DNA from: Abditibacteriota bacterium
GTDB taxonomy: Bacteria; Armatimonadota; UBA5829
Assembly (NCBI GenBank): GCA_017958015.1
Contig: JAGDDM010000179.1
Location: 1 to 7,939, forward strand
Reading direction: 5' to 3'
Length of the DNA: 7,939 bases
The notes under the pieces were generated by a model. The model was not told where the DNA came from. It did not search any database and saw nothing but the letters and a program-made list of their open reading frames with translations. Positions 1 to 6,333 of this stretch are shown here, in pieces (positions within the stretch are counted from its first letter, which is position 1; each line of letters opens with the position of its first letter). A program made the position numbers and the translations under genes.

Positions 1-26
1 AAAGCGAAAATCTTAATTTTCTTCAT
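1..26 (-). CDS. 5' end of an unidentified leftward gene (partial)
   Basis: Only the first eight codons are inside the window; read leftward from an ATG at 26-24 they give MKKIKIFA. A purine-rich Shine-Dalgarno (GGGGAG on the minus strand, 38-33) lies six bases before the ATG, which is what supports a real start here. Two lysines followed by hydrophobic residues could open a signal peptide or membrane anchor, but the fragment is too short to tell. Product unknown. The gene is divergent from the nucleotidase-like gene starting at 355. Confidence 0.6.
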
Positions 27-87
27 AACATTCTCCCCAAAAAAACAGATTACACCTCTATCGCCGCACCGCCGAAACGCCCGATAT

Positions 88-115
88 TTGCCGTTTTAAG
101 CGCGGAAACAGGCAA
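88..115 (-). other. Hairpin in the putative leader of the leftward gene
   Basis: TTGCC+GTTT (88-96) can pair with AAAC+GGCAA (106-115). This gives a nine-pair stem with one bulged base (110) and a nine-base loop. If the leftward transcript begins near 141 this hairpin would sit in its leader, about 60 bases before the ATG. I do not recognise a riboswitch class. A run of seven T's on the minus strand (45-39) precedes the ribosome binding site but does not directly follow the stem, so it is not a convincing terminator. Confidence 0.3.
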
Positions 116-140
116 TTTCAACTTGAAAACGATTCCGAGG

Positions 141-158
141 ATATCACAGTATATCACA
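141..158. repeat. Two-copy ATATCACA direct repeat
   Basis: ATATCACA occurs at 141-148 and again at 151-158, a period of 10 bp, about one helical turn. It is followed by a 13-base A run. The repeat overlaps the -10 of the putative leftward promoter, so it could be a regulator site; that is inference from position only. Confidence 0.35.
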
Positions 159-177
159 AAAAAAAAAAAAACGTAAA
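148..177 (-). promoter_or_regulatory. Candidate leftward promoter for the gene starting at 26
   Basis: On the minus strand TTTACG (177-172) and TATACT (153-148) are separated by 18 bases that are mostly T. Each hexamer is four or five of six to consensus. It would give a leader of roughly 115 bases to the ATG at 26. The long distance and the weak -35 keep confidence low. Confidence 0.3.
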
Positions 178-237
178 GCCCTTGACGAAAAATAATTTTA
201 AAACCGCTTTGTAAACTTAAATTGCACATCGCAAGAC

Positions 238-273
238 AAAAAAAGAAGCCCCCCTATCGGAACAAAAGGCTTC
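238..273 (-). terminator. Leftward-oriented rho-independent terminator-like hairpin
   Basis: GAAGCC (245-250) pairs perfectly with GGCTTC (268-273) around a 17-base loop. Read leftward, the stem is followed directly by seven T's (plus-strand A's at 238-244). On the plus strand the run after the stem is weaker (GGTTTTCGTCTT), so the element faces left. No leftward gene ends nearby. The nearest is the operon ending at 1115, whose transcript could run antisense through the 355-1125 gene and stop here. The long loop makes the stem only moderately stable. Confidence 0.55.
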
Positions 274-291
274 GGTTTTCGTCTTACCTTA

Positions 292-320
292 TTGTTACAA
301 TCCCGAATTTCCGGTATAAT
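292..320 (+). promoter_or_regulatory. Sigma-70 type promoter of the nucleotidase-like gene
   Basis: TTGTTA (292-297) and a perfect TATAAT (315-320) are 17 bases apart. Transcription should begin near 327, leaving a leader of about 28 bases to the ATG at 355. The -35 includes the TTG at 292 that could be read as an in-frame start, which argues against that longer start. Confidence 0.8.
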
Positions 321-354
321 TCAAATAAAGGATAAGGCAAGGACGGTATATACT

Positions 355-1125
355 ATGAAAAAAGCGTTTATTCTTCTTCTCACACTTATGGCGGCGGCAT
401 CCATGGCCGCTCCCGTGCGGATTGTTTACACCAACGACACATTGGGTCACATCGACGACTGCGGCACCTGCTCCGGCAAGGCCATCGGCGGCTTCCCCCG
501 GCGCATCACCGCCATAAACAACCTCCGGGCGGAAAAGATTCCCATGATTTTGGTTGACAGCGGCAACTACACCGACGATAAGGAGCAGATTGACCTCATC
601 GCCAAGACCATGAACTACATGGGCTACGACATCTGCGGCACCGGCGAGCGGGACGTGCCCAACATGCCGGAGCTTAAGGCCGCTTTCGGCGCGACGAAAA
701 TAAAGCTTCTCACGGATCTCAGCTCCGAAGTGCGAAAAGTCGGGGATCTGAAGATAGGCTTCATCTCCTTCGGCACCGTGGCTCTCAAGGACTACGACAG
801 GGACGTCGATTCCGTTCAGTACAAGGTAAAGCGGGCCTTCGACGCTCTGACCAAAAAATCGGACTTCGTGGTGATTCTCGACCAGACAAACATCGTCACG
901 GAGAAGTTTATCATCGGCGTCAAGACCCCCACCCTGGTCATTTCCGGTCTTTCCAAGTGCATGTACCTGAAGCCGAGAAAAATCGGGGCCGCCACAATCG
1001 TTCCCACCTACATCCGCGCCAATCAGTTGGGCGTGGCGGAAATCGATTCGGCGACCCGGGAAATCACATGGAGCCACATCGTGATAAACGACACCATCGA
1101 CGCGGCGGAAATGCCTACATTTTAA
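355..1125 (+). CDS. Secreted 5'-nucleotidase/UshA-like protein with degenerate metal site
   Basis: 256 residues. The ATG at 355 is chosen because it opens a classic signal peptide (MKK, hydrophobic core to about residue 15, cleavage near SMA-AP at 18-19) and has AAGGA at 339-343; the in-frame TTG at 292 lies in the promoter. The mature part begins with a metallophosphatase-like strand and TNDTLGH (26-32), then IGGFPRR (44-50), LVDSGNY (66-72) and GTGERD (95-100), in the order seen in 5'-nucleotidase/UshA N-domains. The usual ligands appear lost: Asp-x-His is DTL (28-30), the second Asp is N71, Asn-His is E98-R99, and the late His motifs read DQTN (176-179) and SGLSKC (197-202). A CGTC pair (36-39) recalls the Cys-containing exported members of this family, from memory. 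There is no C-terminal substrate-binding domain. It is probably periplasmic or surface-exposed, and catalysis is doubtful. It overlaps the convergent gene's end by 11 bases. Confidence 0.7.
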   Translation: MKKAFILLLTLMAAASMAAPVRIVYTNDTLGHIDDCGTCSGKAIGGFPRRITAINNLRAEKIPMILVDSGNYTDDKEQIDLIAKTMNYMGYDICGTGERDVPNMPELKAAFGATKIKLLTDLSSEVRKVGDLKIGFISFGTVALKDYDRDVDSVQYKVKRAFDALTKKSDFVVILDQTNIVTEKFIIGVKTPTLVISGLSKCMYLKPRKIGAATIVPTYIRANQLGVAEIDSATREITWSHIVINDTIDAAEMPTF

Positions 1126-1981
1126 CTTTACGCTTAAGAGCCAGCGACCTCAGCCACAGGCCCAGAGCGGCGAAGGGAATGAGAAAAACCTTCGGAGTGA
1201 GGGCGTTGTGCTTAACGAAATAACGAAACATACTCTTATGGTGCTCCCCGATCATTTCGAGGGGCACTTTATCGCTTGAGGCCCCGATGCGGTGAATGAC
1301 TTCCTCCCGGGGATAGTAGCGAATGACCCAGCTCTCCTCGTCCATGCGGCGGCAGAGGTCCATGTCCTCGCAGTACATGAAGAACCTGTCGTCGAAGCCC
1401 CCCATGTTGTCCATGGCGGATTTGCGCACCATCATGGCGCAGCCGGAGGCCCAGTCCACGTCCGCAATCTCGTTGTGGTCGAAGTCGTCCATCAGGTAGT
1501 CCTTAACGAGCTTTGTGTTGGGGAACCACTCCCCCAACTTCGTCTGTCGGAACATGGCGGCGAAGAAGGAGGGGAACCGGCGGACGGACTTCTGCACGGT
1601 GCCGTCGGGGTTCAGTACCTTCGGCGCCAAAATGCCCACGTTGGGATGCTCGTCCATGTAGTCCACCATATGCTTGAACATGTAGTCGCCGGTGACCACC
1701 GTGTCCGGGTTGAGAATGAAGAAATATCTGCCGTCCGCCTGCTTCACCACAAGGTTTTGGGCGGCGGCGAACCCCAGATTGGCGTCGCTGGGAAGAATAC
1801 CCACCATGTGGGAATACTCATCGTTCAGCATCTCCAAACTCCCGTCCACGGAGCAGTTGTCAACCACGGCAATCTCGTACTTCACCCCCTGCTGATTCAG
1901 CAGAGAGTCGAGACACTTCCGCAGCTCGTCCTTTGTGTTGAAGTTCACTATGCTTACCGTTACGTCGGCTCTGTCGCTCAT
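1115..1981 (-). CDS. Family 2 glycosyltransferase, WbbL/rhamnosyltransferase-like
   Basis: 288 residues, GT-A fold, inverting GT2 type; it should transfer a sugar from a nucleotide-sugar to a growing surface glycan on the cytoplasmic face of the membrane. Visible motifs: N-terminal strand VSIVNFN (9-15), nucleotide-binding VDN plus VDGS (40-48), NLGFAAAQN (68-76), the DxD-equivalent LNPDT (90-94), WASGCAMMVRK (177-187), and GGFDDRFFMYCEDMDL (194-209) with the probable catalytic-region acidic residues. The C-terminal 30 residues are hydrophobic then basic, suggesting membrane association. The ATG (1981-1979) overlaps the upstream TGA as ATGA, and AAAGGGGAT precedes it by about 7 bases. It is the last gene of the leftward operon and ends inside the convergent 355-1125 gene. 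Donor and acceptor sugars cannot be told; rhamnosyltransferase is only the commonest annotation for this group. Confidence 0.88.
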   Translation of the reverse strand: MSDRADVTVSIVNFNTKDELRKCLDSLLNQQGVKYEIAVVDNCSVDGSLEMLNDEYSHMVGILPSDANLGFAAAQNLVVKQADGRYFFILNPDTVVTGDYMFKHMVDYMDEHPNVGILAPKVLNPDGTVQKSVRRFPSFFAAMFRQTKLGEWFPNTKLVKDYLMDDFDHNEIADVDWASGCAMMVRKSAMDNMGGFDDRFFMYCEDMDLCRRMDEESWVIRYYPREEVIHRIGASSDKVPLEMIGEHHKSMFRYFVKHNALTPKVFLIPFAALGLWLRSLALKRKVKM

Positions 1982-2814
1982 AGCTTAATCCCCTTTAATT
2001 TCAGTGTTATCCCTACGCACAGCCGGGCGAAAAGGTACGCCCGCCGGCTGAAATGTTTTTCGTAAAATCGCAGCAGCGATAGGTGGGACTCCCGTATCAT
2101 CTCTTTTCGCGGAGCCCGCTTTGTGGAGCCGCCCCCCAAATGCACAGCCTCCGCCTCCGGCAGAAACCGGACGGAGCGCCCCGCCTTTTTTATCCGCCAC
2201 ATCAAATCCACATCGTTGAAGAAGATGGGAAAATCCCTATCGAACAGCCCCACTTCATCGAGCACCGAGCGCCGCAACATCAGATACGACGCCATGGGCT
2301 GATCAACCTCAATCTCTTCGTCGTAATCGAAATACCTCATGCGGTAGGAGGCGAAAAACCGGCTCTTTCGGAAGAGTTTGGCAAGACCCGTGTACTCGAA
2401 AAAGACACCGAGAGGATACGGGAAAGACCGCAGGGACATATCCGTCACGCCGTCGGGTCTTACCAGCTTCGCCGCCGCCGCCGCCGCGTTCGGATTCTTC
2501 TCCATATAGGCGAGAGTCTTCTCCACAGCCCCCTCTTTCAGCGCGATGTCCGGATTCAGGAGCAGAATATACTCCCCCTTCGCCGCTCTTATGCCGATGT
2601 TGTTCCCCTCGGCGTAGCCGAGATTGGACCTTTGGGCCAGAACCGTAACTTCCGGGTACTGCGCTTTGAAAGATGATTCGTCGAAGTCGGCGGAAGCGTT
2701 GTCCACCGCAATGGTCTCGAAATCCGGCACATTCACCGTCTCCCGAACGGAGGTCATGAGCCCCCGAAGGAGGTCCGTTGAGTTCCAATTGACGACGACG
2801 ATTGAGAGTTTCAT
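1978..2814 (-). CDS. Family 2 glycosyltransferase, second copy
   Basis: 278 residues, the same GT2 group as the downstream neighbour and probably an old paralogue. Motifs: LSIVVVNWN (3-11), AVDNAS (36-41), SNLGYAEGNN (63-72), LLNPDI (85-90) as the metal/nucleotide-binding DxD equivalent, SYLMLRRSVLDEVGLFD in the acceptor region, and FFNDVDLMWR, where many relatives have EDVDL; N in that position also occurs in the family. It ends in a basic tail with a short hydrophobic stretch. The ATG (2814-2812) overlaps the preceding gene's TGA by one base (TGATG) and there is no clear Shine-Dalgarno, so translation probably depends on termination of the upstream gene. Pairing with the next transferase suggests two successive sugar additions in one glycan, though no polymerase, flippase or sugar-nucleotide synthesis gene is visible. 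Confidence 0.88.
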   Translation of the reverse strand: MKLSIVVVNWNSTDLLRGLMTSVRETVNVPDFETIAVDNASADFDESSFKAQYPEVTVLAQRSNLGYAEGNNIGIRAAKGEYILLLNPDIALKEGAVEKTLAYMEKNPNAAAAAAKLVRPDGVTDMSLRSFPYPLGVFFEYTGLAKLFRKSRFFASYRMRYFDYDEEIEVDQPMASYLMLRRSVLDEVGLFDRDFPIFFNDVDLMWRIKKAGRSVRFLPEAEAVHLGGGSTKRAPRKEMIRESHLSLLRFYEKHFSRRAYLFARLCVGITLKLKGIKL

Positions 2815-4184
2815 CAGTTGTTGAGGGCCGTAATGGGAGCCGGTATTCTGCCGCCCAAGTTCACGAAGTCGTCGGCGCCGTCGTGAATAACTTCCATAAT
2901 GGGCGATCTGCCGAAGAGTCCGCCGAACTCCGCCTCGTCGCCGGGCTTCTTGCCGGGCACCGGAATAAGGCGCACGGAGGTGGTTTTGCGGTTAATCATG
3001 CCGATTGCCAGCTCGTCCATGGCTATGGCGGTGAGTGTGGCCGCCGAAATGTCCCCGGGCAGGGCTATCATATCCAGACCCACGGAGCAGACACTCGTCA
3101 TGGCCTCAAGCTTGGGCAAAGTGAGGTAGCCGAGTCTGGCGGCGTGGGCCAGCGCGGAGTCCTCGGCAACGGGAATGAACGCGCCGGAGAGGCCGCCCAC
3201 GGATGAGGAAGCGAAGGAGCCGCCCTTCTTCACCGCGTCGTTCAGCATTGCCAGCGCCGCTGTGGTGCCGGGGGCGCCGGGCTTCGCGATGCCCATGGCG
3301 GTGAAAATCTCACCCACACTGTCGCCCACTTCCGGAGTGGGAGCCAGGGACAGGTCCACAATTCCGAACTTGGCGTCGATTATGCTCGCCACCTCTCGGC
3401 CTATCAACTCGCCGCAGCGGGTGACTCTGAAAGCGGTGCGCTTAATCTCCTCGGCGACGTTGCCGAGGTCGCAGGCCTTGTTGCCCGCCACCAGCCGCTC
3501 AATGGCTCGTTTCACCACGCCGGGACCGCTGACGCCGATGTTAATCACCGTCTCCGCCTCGCCGATGCCCTTGTAGGCGCCGGCCATGAAGGGGTTGTCC
3601 TCCGGAATATTGGCGAACACGCTGAGTTTACAGCAGCCGAAGCCGTCCTCATCCGCGGTTTTCGCCGCCGTCTCCTTCAGAATCTCACCCAGGAGAATGA
3701 GGGCGTCCGCGTTGATGCCCGCCTTGGTGGAAGCGGCGTTCACGGAGGCGCACATACGCTTGGTTTGGGACAGAGCTTCCGGCAGGGAGCGGATAAGGTT
3801 CTCGTCGGCAACGGTCATGCCCTTCTGCACGAGAGCCGAGTAGCCGCCGATGATGTCTATGCCCGCTTCCTCCGCCGCCGCGTCAAGGGTGTGGGCAAGC
3901 GCAAGGAAACCGTCGATGCCGTGGCCCGCGCCGATGTTGGCGATGGGAGACACGGCCACCCGCTTGTTCACCACCGGAATGCCGTACTTGGCGGCCAGTC
4001 CGTCGCAGACATCCACCAGACCGGAAGCCTTGGTGACAATCTTCTCCCGCACGTTGCGGCAGAGGGTGTCGATGTTCCGGTCGCAGCAGTCGAACAAATC
4101 GATGCCCATGTTCACGGCACGCACGTCAAGGTGCTCGCTCTGGAGCATTTCTATGGTTTTGAGTATATCGTTCTTTGATGCCAT
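2814..4184 (-). CDS. UPF0210/DUF711 (PFL-fold) family protein
   Basis: 456 residues, about the usual length of UPF0210 (COG2848), known structurally as a barrel related to pyruvate formate-lyase and ribonucleotide reductase but with no established reaction. Family hallmarks: ILKTIEMLQSEHLDVRAV (7-24), MGIDLFDCCD (26-35), then YGIPVVNKRVAVSPIA, IGGYSALVQKGMT, a Gly/Pro-rich stretch reading NIGVSGPGVV, APTPEVGDSVGEI, and SSSVGGLSGAFIPVAED. I see no C-terminal glycyl-radical motif, so it is not a glycyl radical enzyme by sequence. Cytoplasmic, with no signal peptide. It starts one base after the ACT gene stops and has no obvious Shine-Dalgarno, implying translational coupling. An adjacent ACT protein is the known context for this family (for example the SP0238/SP0239 pair of pneumococcus), so the ACT partner may bind an amino acid and control it. 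Family call strong, function unknown. Confidence 0.93.
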   Translation of the reverse strand: MASKNDILKTIEMLQSEHLDVRAVNMGIDLFDCCDRNIDTLCRNVREKIVTKASGLVDVCDGLAAKYGIPVVNKRVAVSPIANIGAGHGIDGFLALAHTLDAAAEEAGIDIIGGYSALVQKGMTVADENLIRSLPEALSQTKRMCASVNAASTKAGINADALILLGEILKETAAKTADEDGFGCCKLSVFANIPEDNPFMAGAYKGIGEAETVINIGVSGPGVVKRAIERLVAGNKACDLGNVAEEIKRTAFRVTRCGELIGREVASIIDAKFGIVDLSLAPTPEVGDSVGEIFTAMGIAKPGAPGTTAALAMLNDAVKKGGSFASSSVGGLSGAFIPVAEDSALAHAARLGYLTLPKLEAMTSVCSVGLDMIALPGDISAATLTAIAMDELAIGMINRKTTSVRLIPVPGKKPGDEAEFGGLFGRSPIMEVIHDGADDFVNLGGRIPAPITALNN

Positions 4185-4185
4185 A

Positions 4186-4731
4186 TCAGAAGTTTATCTC
4201 GCCGGTGGCGTTGAAAATGTTTTCGTGGCGCAGATGCACCGTGAAGCCGAACTCCCCGCCCCGATTCTTTATCTCTTTTTGCAGTTTGCCGAAATCCACG
4301 CCGAAGGGCACGGTTATCTCCGCCAGTATAAGCAGGTTGCCCATGTGGATGTAGGAATAGAAATCCTCGATGTTCACGTTGAAGTCCCGCAGAGCCCGGG
4401 AGAGGTCGGCGATTATGCCCGCCTTGTCCTTGCCCTGGGCGGTCATGACGAACCGCTCCGAATCCGGGTGTTCCCTCTTTTCCCGGGGCACGTAGTCCCG
4501 CACGGTAACGTCGAACTCGCCGGGAGCGCCGGCTTCCGCCACCGCCCGTTTCAGCCGCTCGCCGCTCAAATCGTCGGGAGCGTCAACGGAGAAAATGAGA
4601 GTAAAGTAGTCGCTCATAACCGTCTGGCTGGCGTTGGTGATGTTGCCCCCCAAAGACGCCGCGGCAGCCGCCACGTCGCTCAAAATGCCGACTCTGTCCC
4701 GAGCCATGAGAGTGATGATGTACTCCCTCAC
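4186..4731 (-). CDS. Tandem ACT-domain protein (UPF0237-like, duplicated)
   Basis: 181 residues made of two ACT domains, small amino-acid-binding regulatory folds. ACT1 spans about 1-80: ITLMARDRVGIL (6-17), then the SQTVM-x-DYFTLIF-x-VD block (35-50). ACT2 spans about 93-181: TAQGKDKAGIIADL (97-110), NVNIEDF, and an ending HLRHENIFNA (166-175) that matches the conserved C-terminus of single-domain UPF0237 proteins. A charged linker (82-92) joins them. GcvR, the glycine-cleavage regulator, also has two ACT domains, so a GcvR-like label is possible, but the neighbouring UPF0210 gene favours UPF0237. The start is GTG (4731-4729), overlapping the antiporter stop as GTGA, with AGGGAGG nine bases ahead, so a rare start codon is offset by a strong ribosome site. 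Probably cytoplasmic and probably a ligand-sensing partner of the next protein; the ligand is unknown. Confidence 0.85.
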   Translation of the reverse strand: MREYIITLMARDRVGILSDVAAAAASLGGNITNASQTVMSDYFTLIFSVDAPDDLSGERLKRAVAEAGAPGEFDVTVRDYVPREKREHPDSERFVMTAQGKDKAGIIADLSRALRDFNVNIEDFYSYIHMGNLLILAEITVPFGVDFGKLQKEIKNRGGEFGFTVHLRHENIFNATGEINF

Positions 4732-6104
4732 AGGTCGATACCTCCCTCAACGGTGGGACTCTTGGGATCCGGCTTGTGGGGATGCTTCTTAAAGTTGGCC
4801 GACAGCAGGGGCGGAGTAATCATTGTTGTCACAACCACCATAATGACGATGGCGGAGAAGGTGGCGGCGCTCACAACCGGCTCGCCTTTGAAAACCAGCT
4901 TGCTTCCGATGGAAGCGAAGATGAGACCAACCTCGCCCCGGGGAATCATGCCCAGCCCCACGCTCATTCTGTTGAGACCCTTTTCGAGAATACCCAGCGC
5001 GCAGACCTGCTTGCCGATGACAGCCGCCAAGGTGAGAATCGCGGCGAAAGCCAGAACGGAGGGAGAAGCGAAGTTTCTGAGGTCAACCTGAATGCCCATG
5101 CTCACGAAGAAAACAGGAACGAGAATGGAAGCCACGGGCTTGATGAGGGAGTCAACGTTGTCCTCGCCCCGAAGCCGTCTCCGGGCTTTCCAATGGACTT
5201 CGTCCAGAATGAGACCGGCGGCGAAAGCGCCCACGATGGGAGCCAGACCCACAATCGCCGCGAGATAAGCGAAGAGGAAGCAGAACACCAAAGCGATTAT
5301 CAATATGGCGTCGCCGGTGCGCATGTAAACCGCCATGCGGAAAGTTTTTTTGGAGAGCCAGCGGCCGATGAGAATGGCGGCGACAAGGAAGAGAACCGCC
5401 TTGGCCACGATGACGACGATTCCGGAAGCCTGCATGGTGCCGCCGGCGTTGGCGGCCTCGATGATGCCGGTGACGGCGGCCAGGATAACCAGACCCTGCA
5501 CGTCGTCAATCACCGCCGCGCCGAGAATAATCCGGGCCTCGGGAGTCTGTATGCAGCCCAAATCCATAAGCACCCGGGCGGTTATGCCCACGCTGGTGGC
5601 GCAGAGAGTGGCGCCGATGAACATATGGGCGTAGAAACCCTCATTGGGGAGCAAAAGCGCCGCCACACCCCAACCCAAAATGAACGGGGTGACAACGCCG
5701 AGAGTGGCCACCACCAGAGAGGATGCGCCCACTTTCATCATCTTGCTCAGGTCGGACTCCAAACCCACTTGGAACAGCAGAAGTATTACGCCCAGCTCCG
5801 CCAGAAGCTCGATGCCCACCTTGGCGCTGTAATCCGCCTTCAGGAAATCGAACCAATTGCAGCCCACAAGGGCGAGGTTTCCCAGAATTATGCCGAATAT
5901 GAGCTCACCGAGGACCGAGGGCTGCTTCAGAGCGGCGAAAACCTCACCGCCCACTCTGGCGGCGATTGTCACCGTAAGCAGAGCGAGAAGAACCTTGGGA
6001 ATGCTGAGAGCCTCACCGTCGCCGGAAGCGTAGGCGCCCACGGCGGTGAATATAAAAGCGGCAATGATGATGAGAATGAGCCGCGGGGGGAATAATTTTT
6101 TCAT
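4728..6104 (-). CDS. CPA2-family monovalent cation/proton antiporter
   Basis: 458 residues, an integral inner-membrane antiporter expected to exchange Na+ or K+ for H+. Hydrophobic helices fill almost the whole chain. The first (residues 9-26, ending AYAS) could be a helix or a cleaved leader. Motifs: PSVLGELIFGIILG (62-75), LLLFQVGLESDL (108-119), ATSVGITARVL (169-179, the unwound-helix region), and AAVIDDVQGL (196-205), whose D200-D201 match the paired aspartates of electrogenic NapA-type transporters. Later come APIVGAFAAGLIL, VPVFFVSMGIQVDL and IPRGEVGLI. The protein ends after the transport domain with a short Pro/Lys/His-rich tail, so it lacks the TrkA-N/RCK nucleotide-binding domain of KefB/KefC. 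The ATG (6104-6102) has GGAGGAG immediately upstream. First gene of the operon; its TGA overlaps the ACT gene's GTG. Ion selectivity cannot be read from the sequence. Confidence 0.92.
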   Translation of the reverse strand: MKKLFPPRLILIIIAAFIFTAVGAYASGDGEALSIPKVLLALLTVTIAARVGGEVFAALKQPSVLGELIFGIILGNLALVGCNWFDFLKADYSAKVGIELLAELGVILLLFQVGLESDLSKMMKVGASSLVVATLGVVTPFILGWGVAALLLPNEGFYAHMFIGATLCATSVGITARVLMDLGCIQTPEARIILGAAVIDDVQGLVILAAVTGIIEAANAGGTMQASGIVVIVAKAVLFLVAAILIGRWLSKKTFRMAVYMRTGDAILIIALVFCFLFAYLAAIVGLAPIVGAFAAGLILDEVHWKARRRLRGEDNVDSLIKPVASILVPVFFVSMGIQVDLRNFASPSVLAFAAILTLAAVIGKQVCALGILEKGLNRMSVGLGMIPRGEVGLIFASIGSKLVFKGEPVVSAATFSAIVIMVVVTTMITPPLLSANFKKHPHKPDPKSPTVEGGIDL

Positions 6105-6169
6105 TTGCTCCTCCGAAAATCAGGGATTAGGGGCTACCCGATTCCTGTCGTAAATAAAATTCAATATAT

Positions 6170-6199
6170 ATTATACCGGATTTTCCCCCATGCGGGCAA
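6170..6199 (-). promoter_or_regulatory. Promoter of the antiporter/ACT/UPF0210/glycosyltransferase operon
   Basis: On the minus strand TTGCCC (6199-6194) and a perfect TATAAT (6175-6170) are 18 bases apart. The start should be near 6163, giving a leader of about 58 bases before the ATG at 6104. No leader structure is evident. No other promoter is needed for the four downstream genes, which all touch or overlap. Confidence 0.7.
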
Positions 6200-6237
6200 T
6201 ATTTCCGCGACATCAACGACGTTTATAGCGTTCCTCT

Positions 6238-6254
6238 CAAAAGTCACTCTTTTG
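6238..6254. promoter_or_regulatory. Upstream palindrome, possible operator 1
   Basis: CAAAAG-TCACT-CTTTTG is a perfect inverted repeat with 6-bp arms, sharing the AAAA-N7-TTTT layout of the sites nearer the toxin promoter. Its centre is 30 bp from that of the next site. It lies between the divergent operon promoter (6170-6199) and the toxin promoter (6286-6314), so it could affect either. Confidence 0.45.
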
Positions 6255-6268
6255 CTCTGTTTTTACCG

Positions 6269-6304
6269 AAAATCAGTGATTTTTATTGAAATATCGGTGA
6301 CTTT
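6269..6304. promoter_or_regulatory. Double operator of the toxin-antitoxin promoter
   Basis: AAAATCAGTGATTTT (6269-6283) is a perfect palindrome with 7-bp arms. AATATCGGTGACTTT (6290-6304) matches it at 12 of 15 positions, exactly 21 bp downstream, so both should face the same side of the helix. The first ends just before the -35; the second fills most of the -35/-10 spacer, where a bound protein would block RNA polymerase. The likely binder is the antitoxin encoded at 6759, through its helix-turn-helix. The site does not resemble the E. coli MqsA site (AACCT...AGGTT). Confidence 0.6.
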
Positions 6305-6314
6305 ATGCTATAAT
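6286..6314 (+). promoter_or_regulatory. Promoter of the toxin-antitoxin module
   Basis: TTGAAA (6286-6291) and TATAAT (6309-6314) are 17 bases apart, and TG at 6306-6307 makes an extended -10. This is a near-consensus, strong promoter. The predicted start is near 6321, right at the Shine-Dalgarno GAGGT (6321-6325), so the leader should be only about 13 bases. Confidence 0.85.
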
Positions 6315-6333
6315 ATCATAGAGGTACACACCG

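Noticed and set aside
182..217. Rightward promoter starting with TTGACG at 182
   Set aside because: No -10 lies at a workable spacing; the nearest TAAACT is 24 bases away and TAATTT is far too close.
268..290. Rightward terminator using the 245-273 hairpin
   Set aside because: The plus-strand tract after the stem is interrupted (GGTTTTCGTCTT) and nothing identifiable is transcribed rightward into it; the leftward T7 run is much better.
292..354. Extended N-terminus of the nucleotidase-like gene from TTG at 292
   Set aside because: The TTG is part of the -35 element and upstream of the predicted transcript start; the ATG at 355 gives a proper signal peptide.
2814..4184. Glycyl radical enzyme function for the PFL-fold protein
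   Set aside because: No C-terminal glycyl-radical motif is visible and no activating radical-SAM gene is nearby; the PFL name refers only to the fold.
4776..6095. Long open frame (439 codons) antisense to the antiporter, and similar ones antisense to the other genes (for example 295-1077 and 1292-2065)
   Set aside because: These are His/Gly/Glu- and Arg-rich translations without family resemblance, explained by GC-biased third positions of the real genes opposite.
6238..6304. CRISPR-like repeat array
   Set aside because: The repeats are short, palindromic, degenerate and sit on a promoter with spacings of 30 and 21 bp centre to centre; they behave as operator sites.
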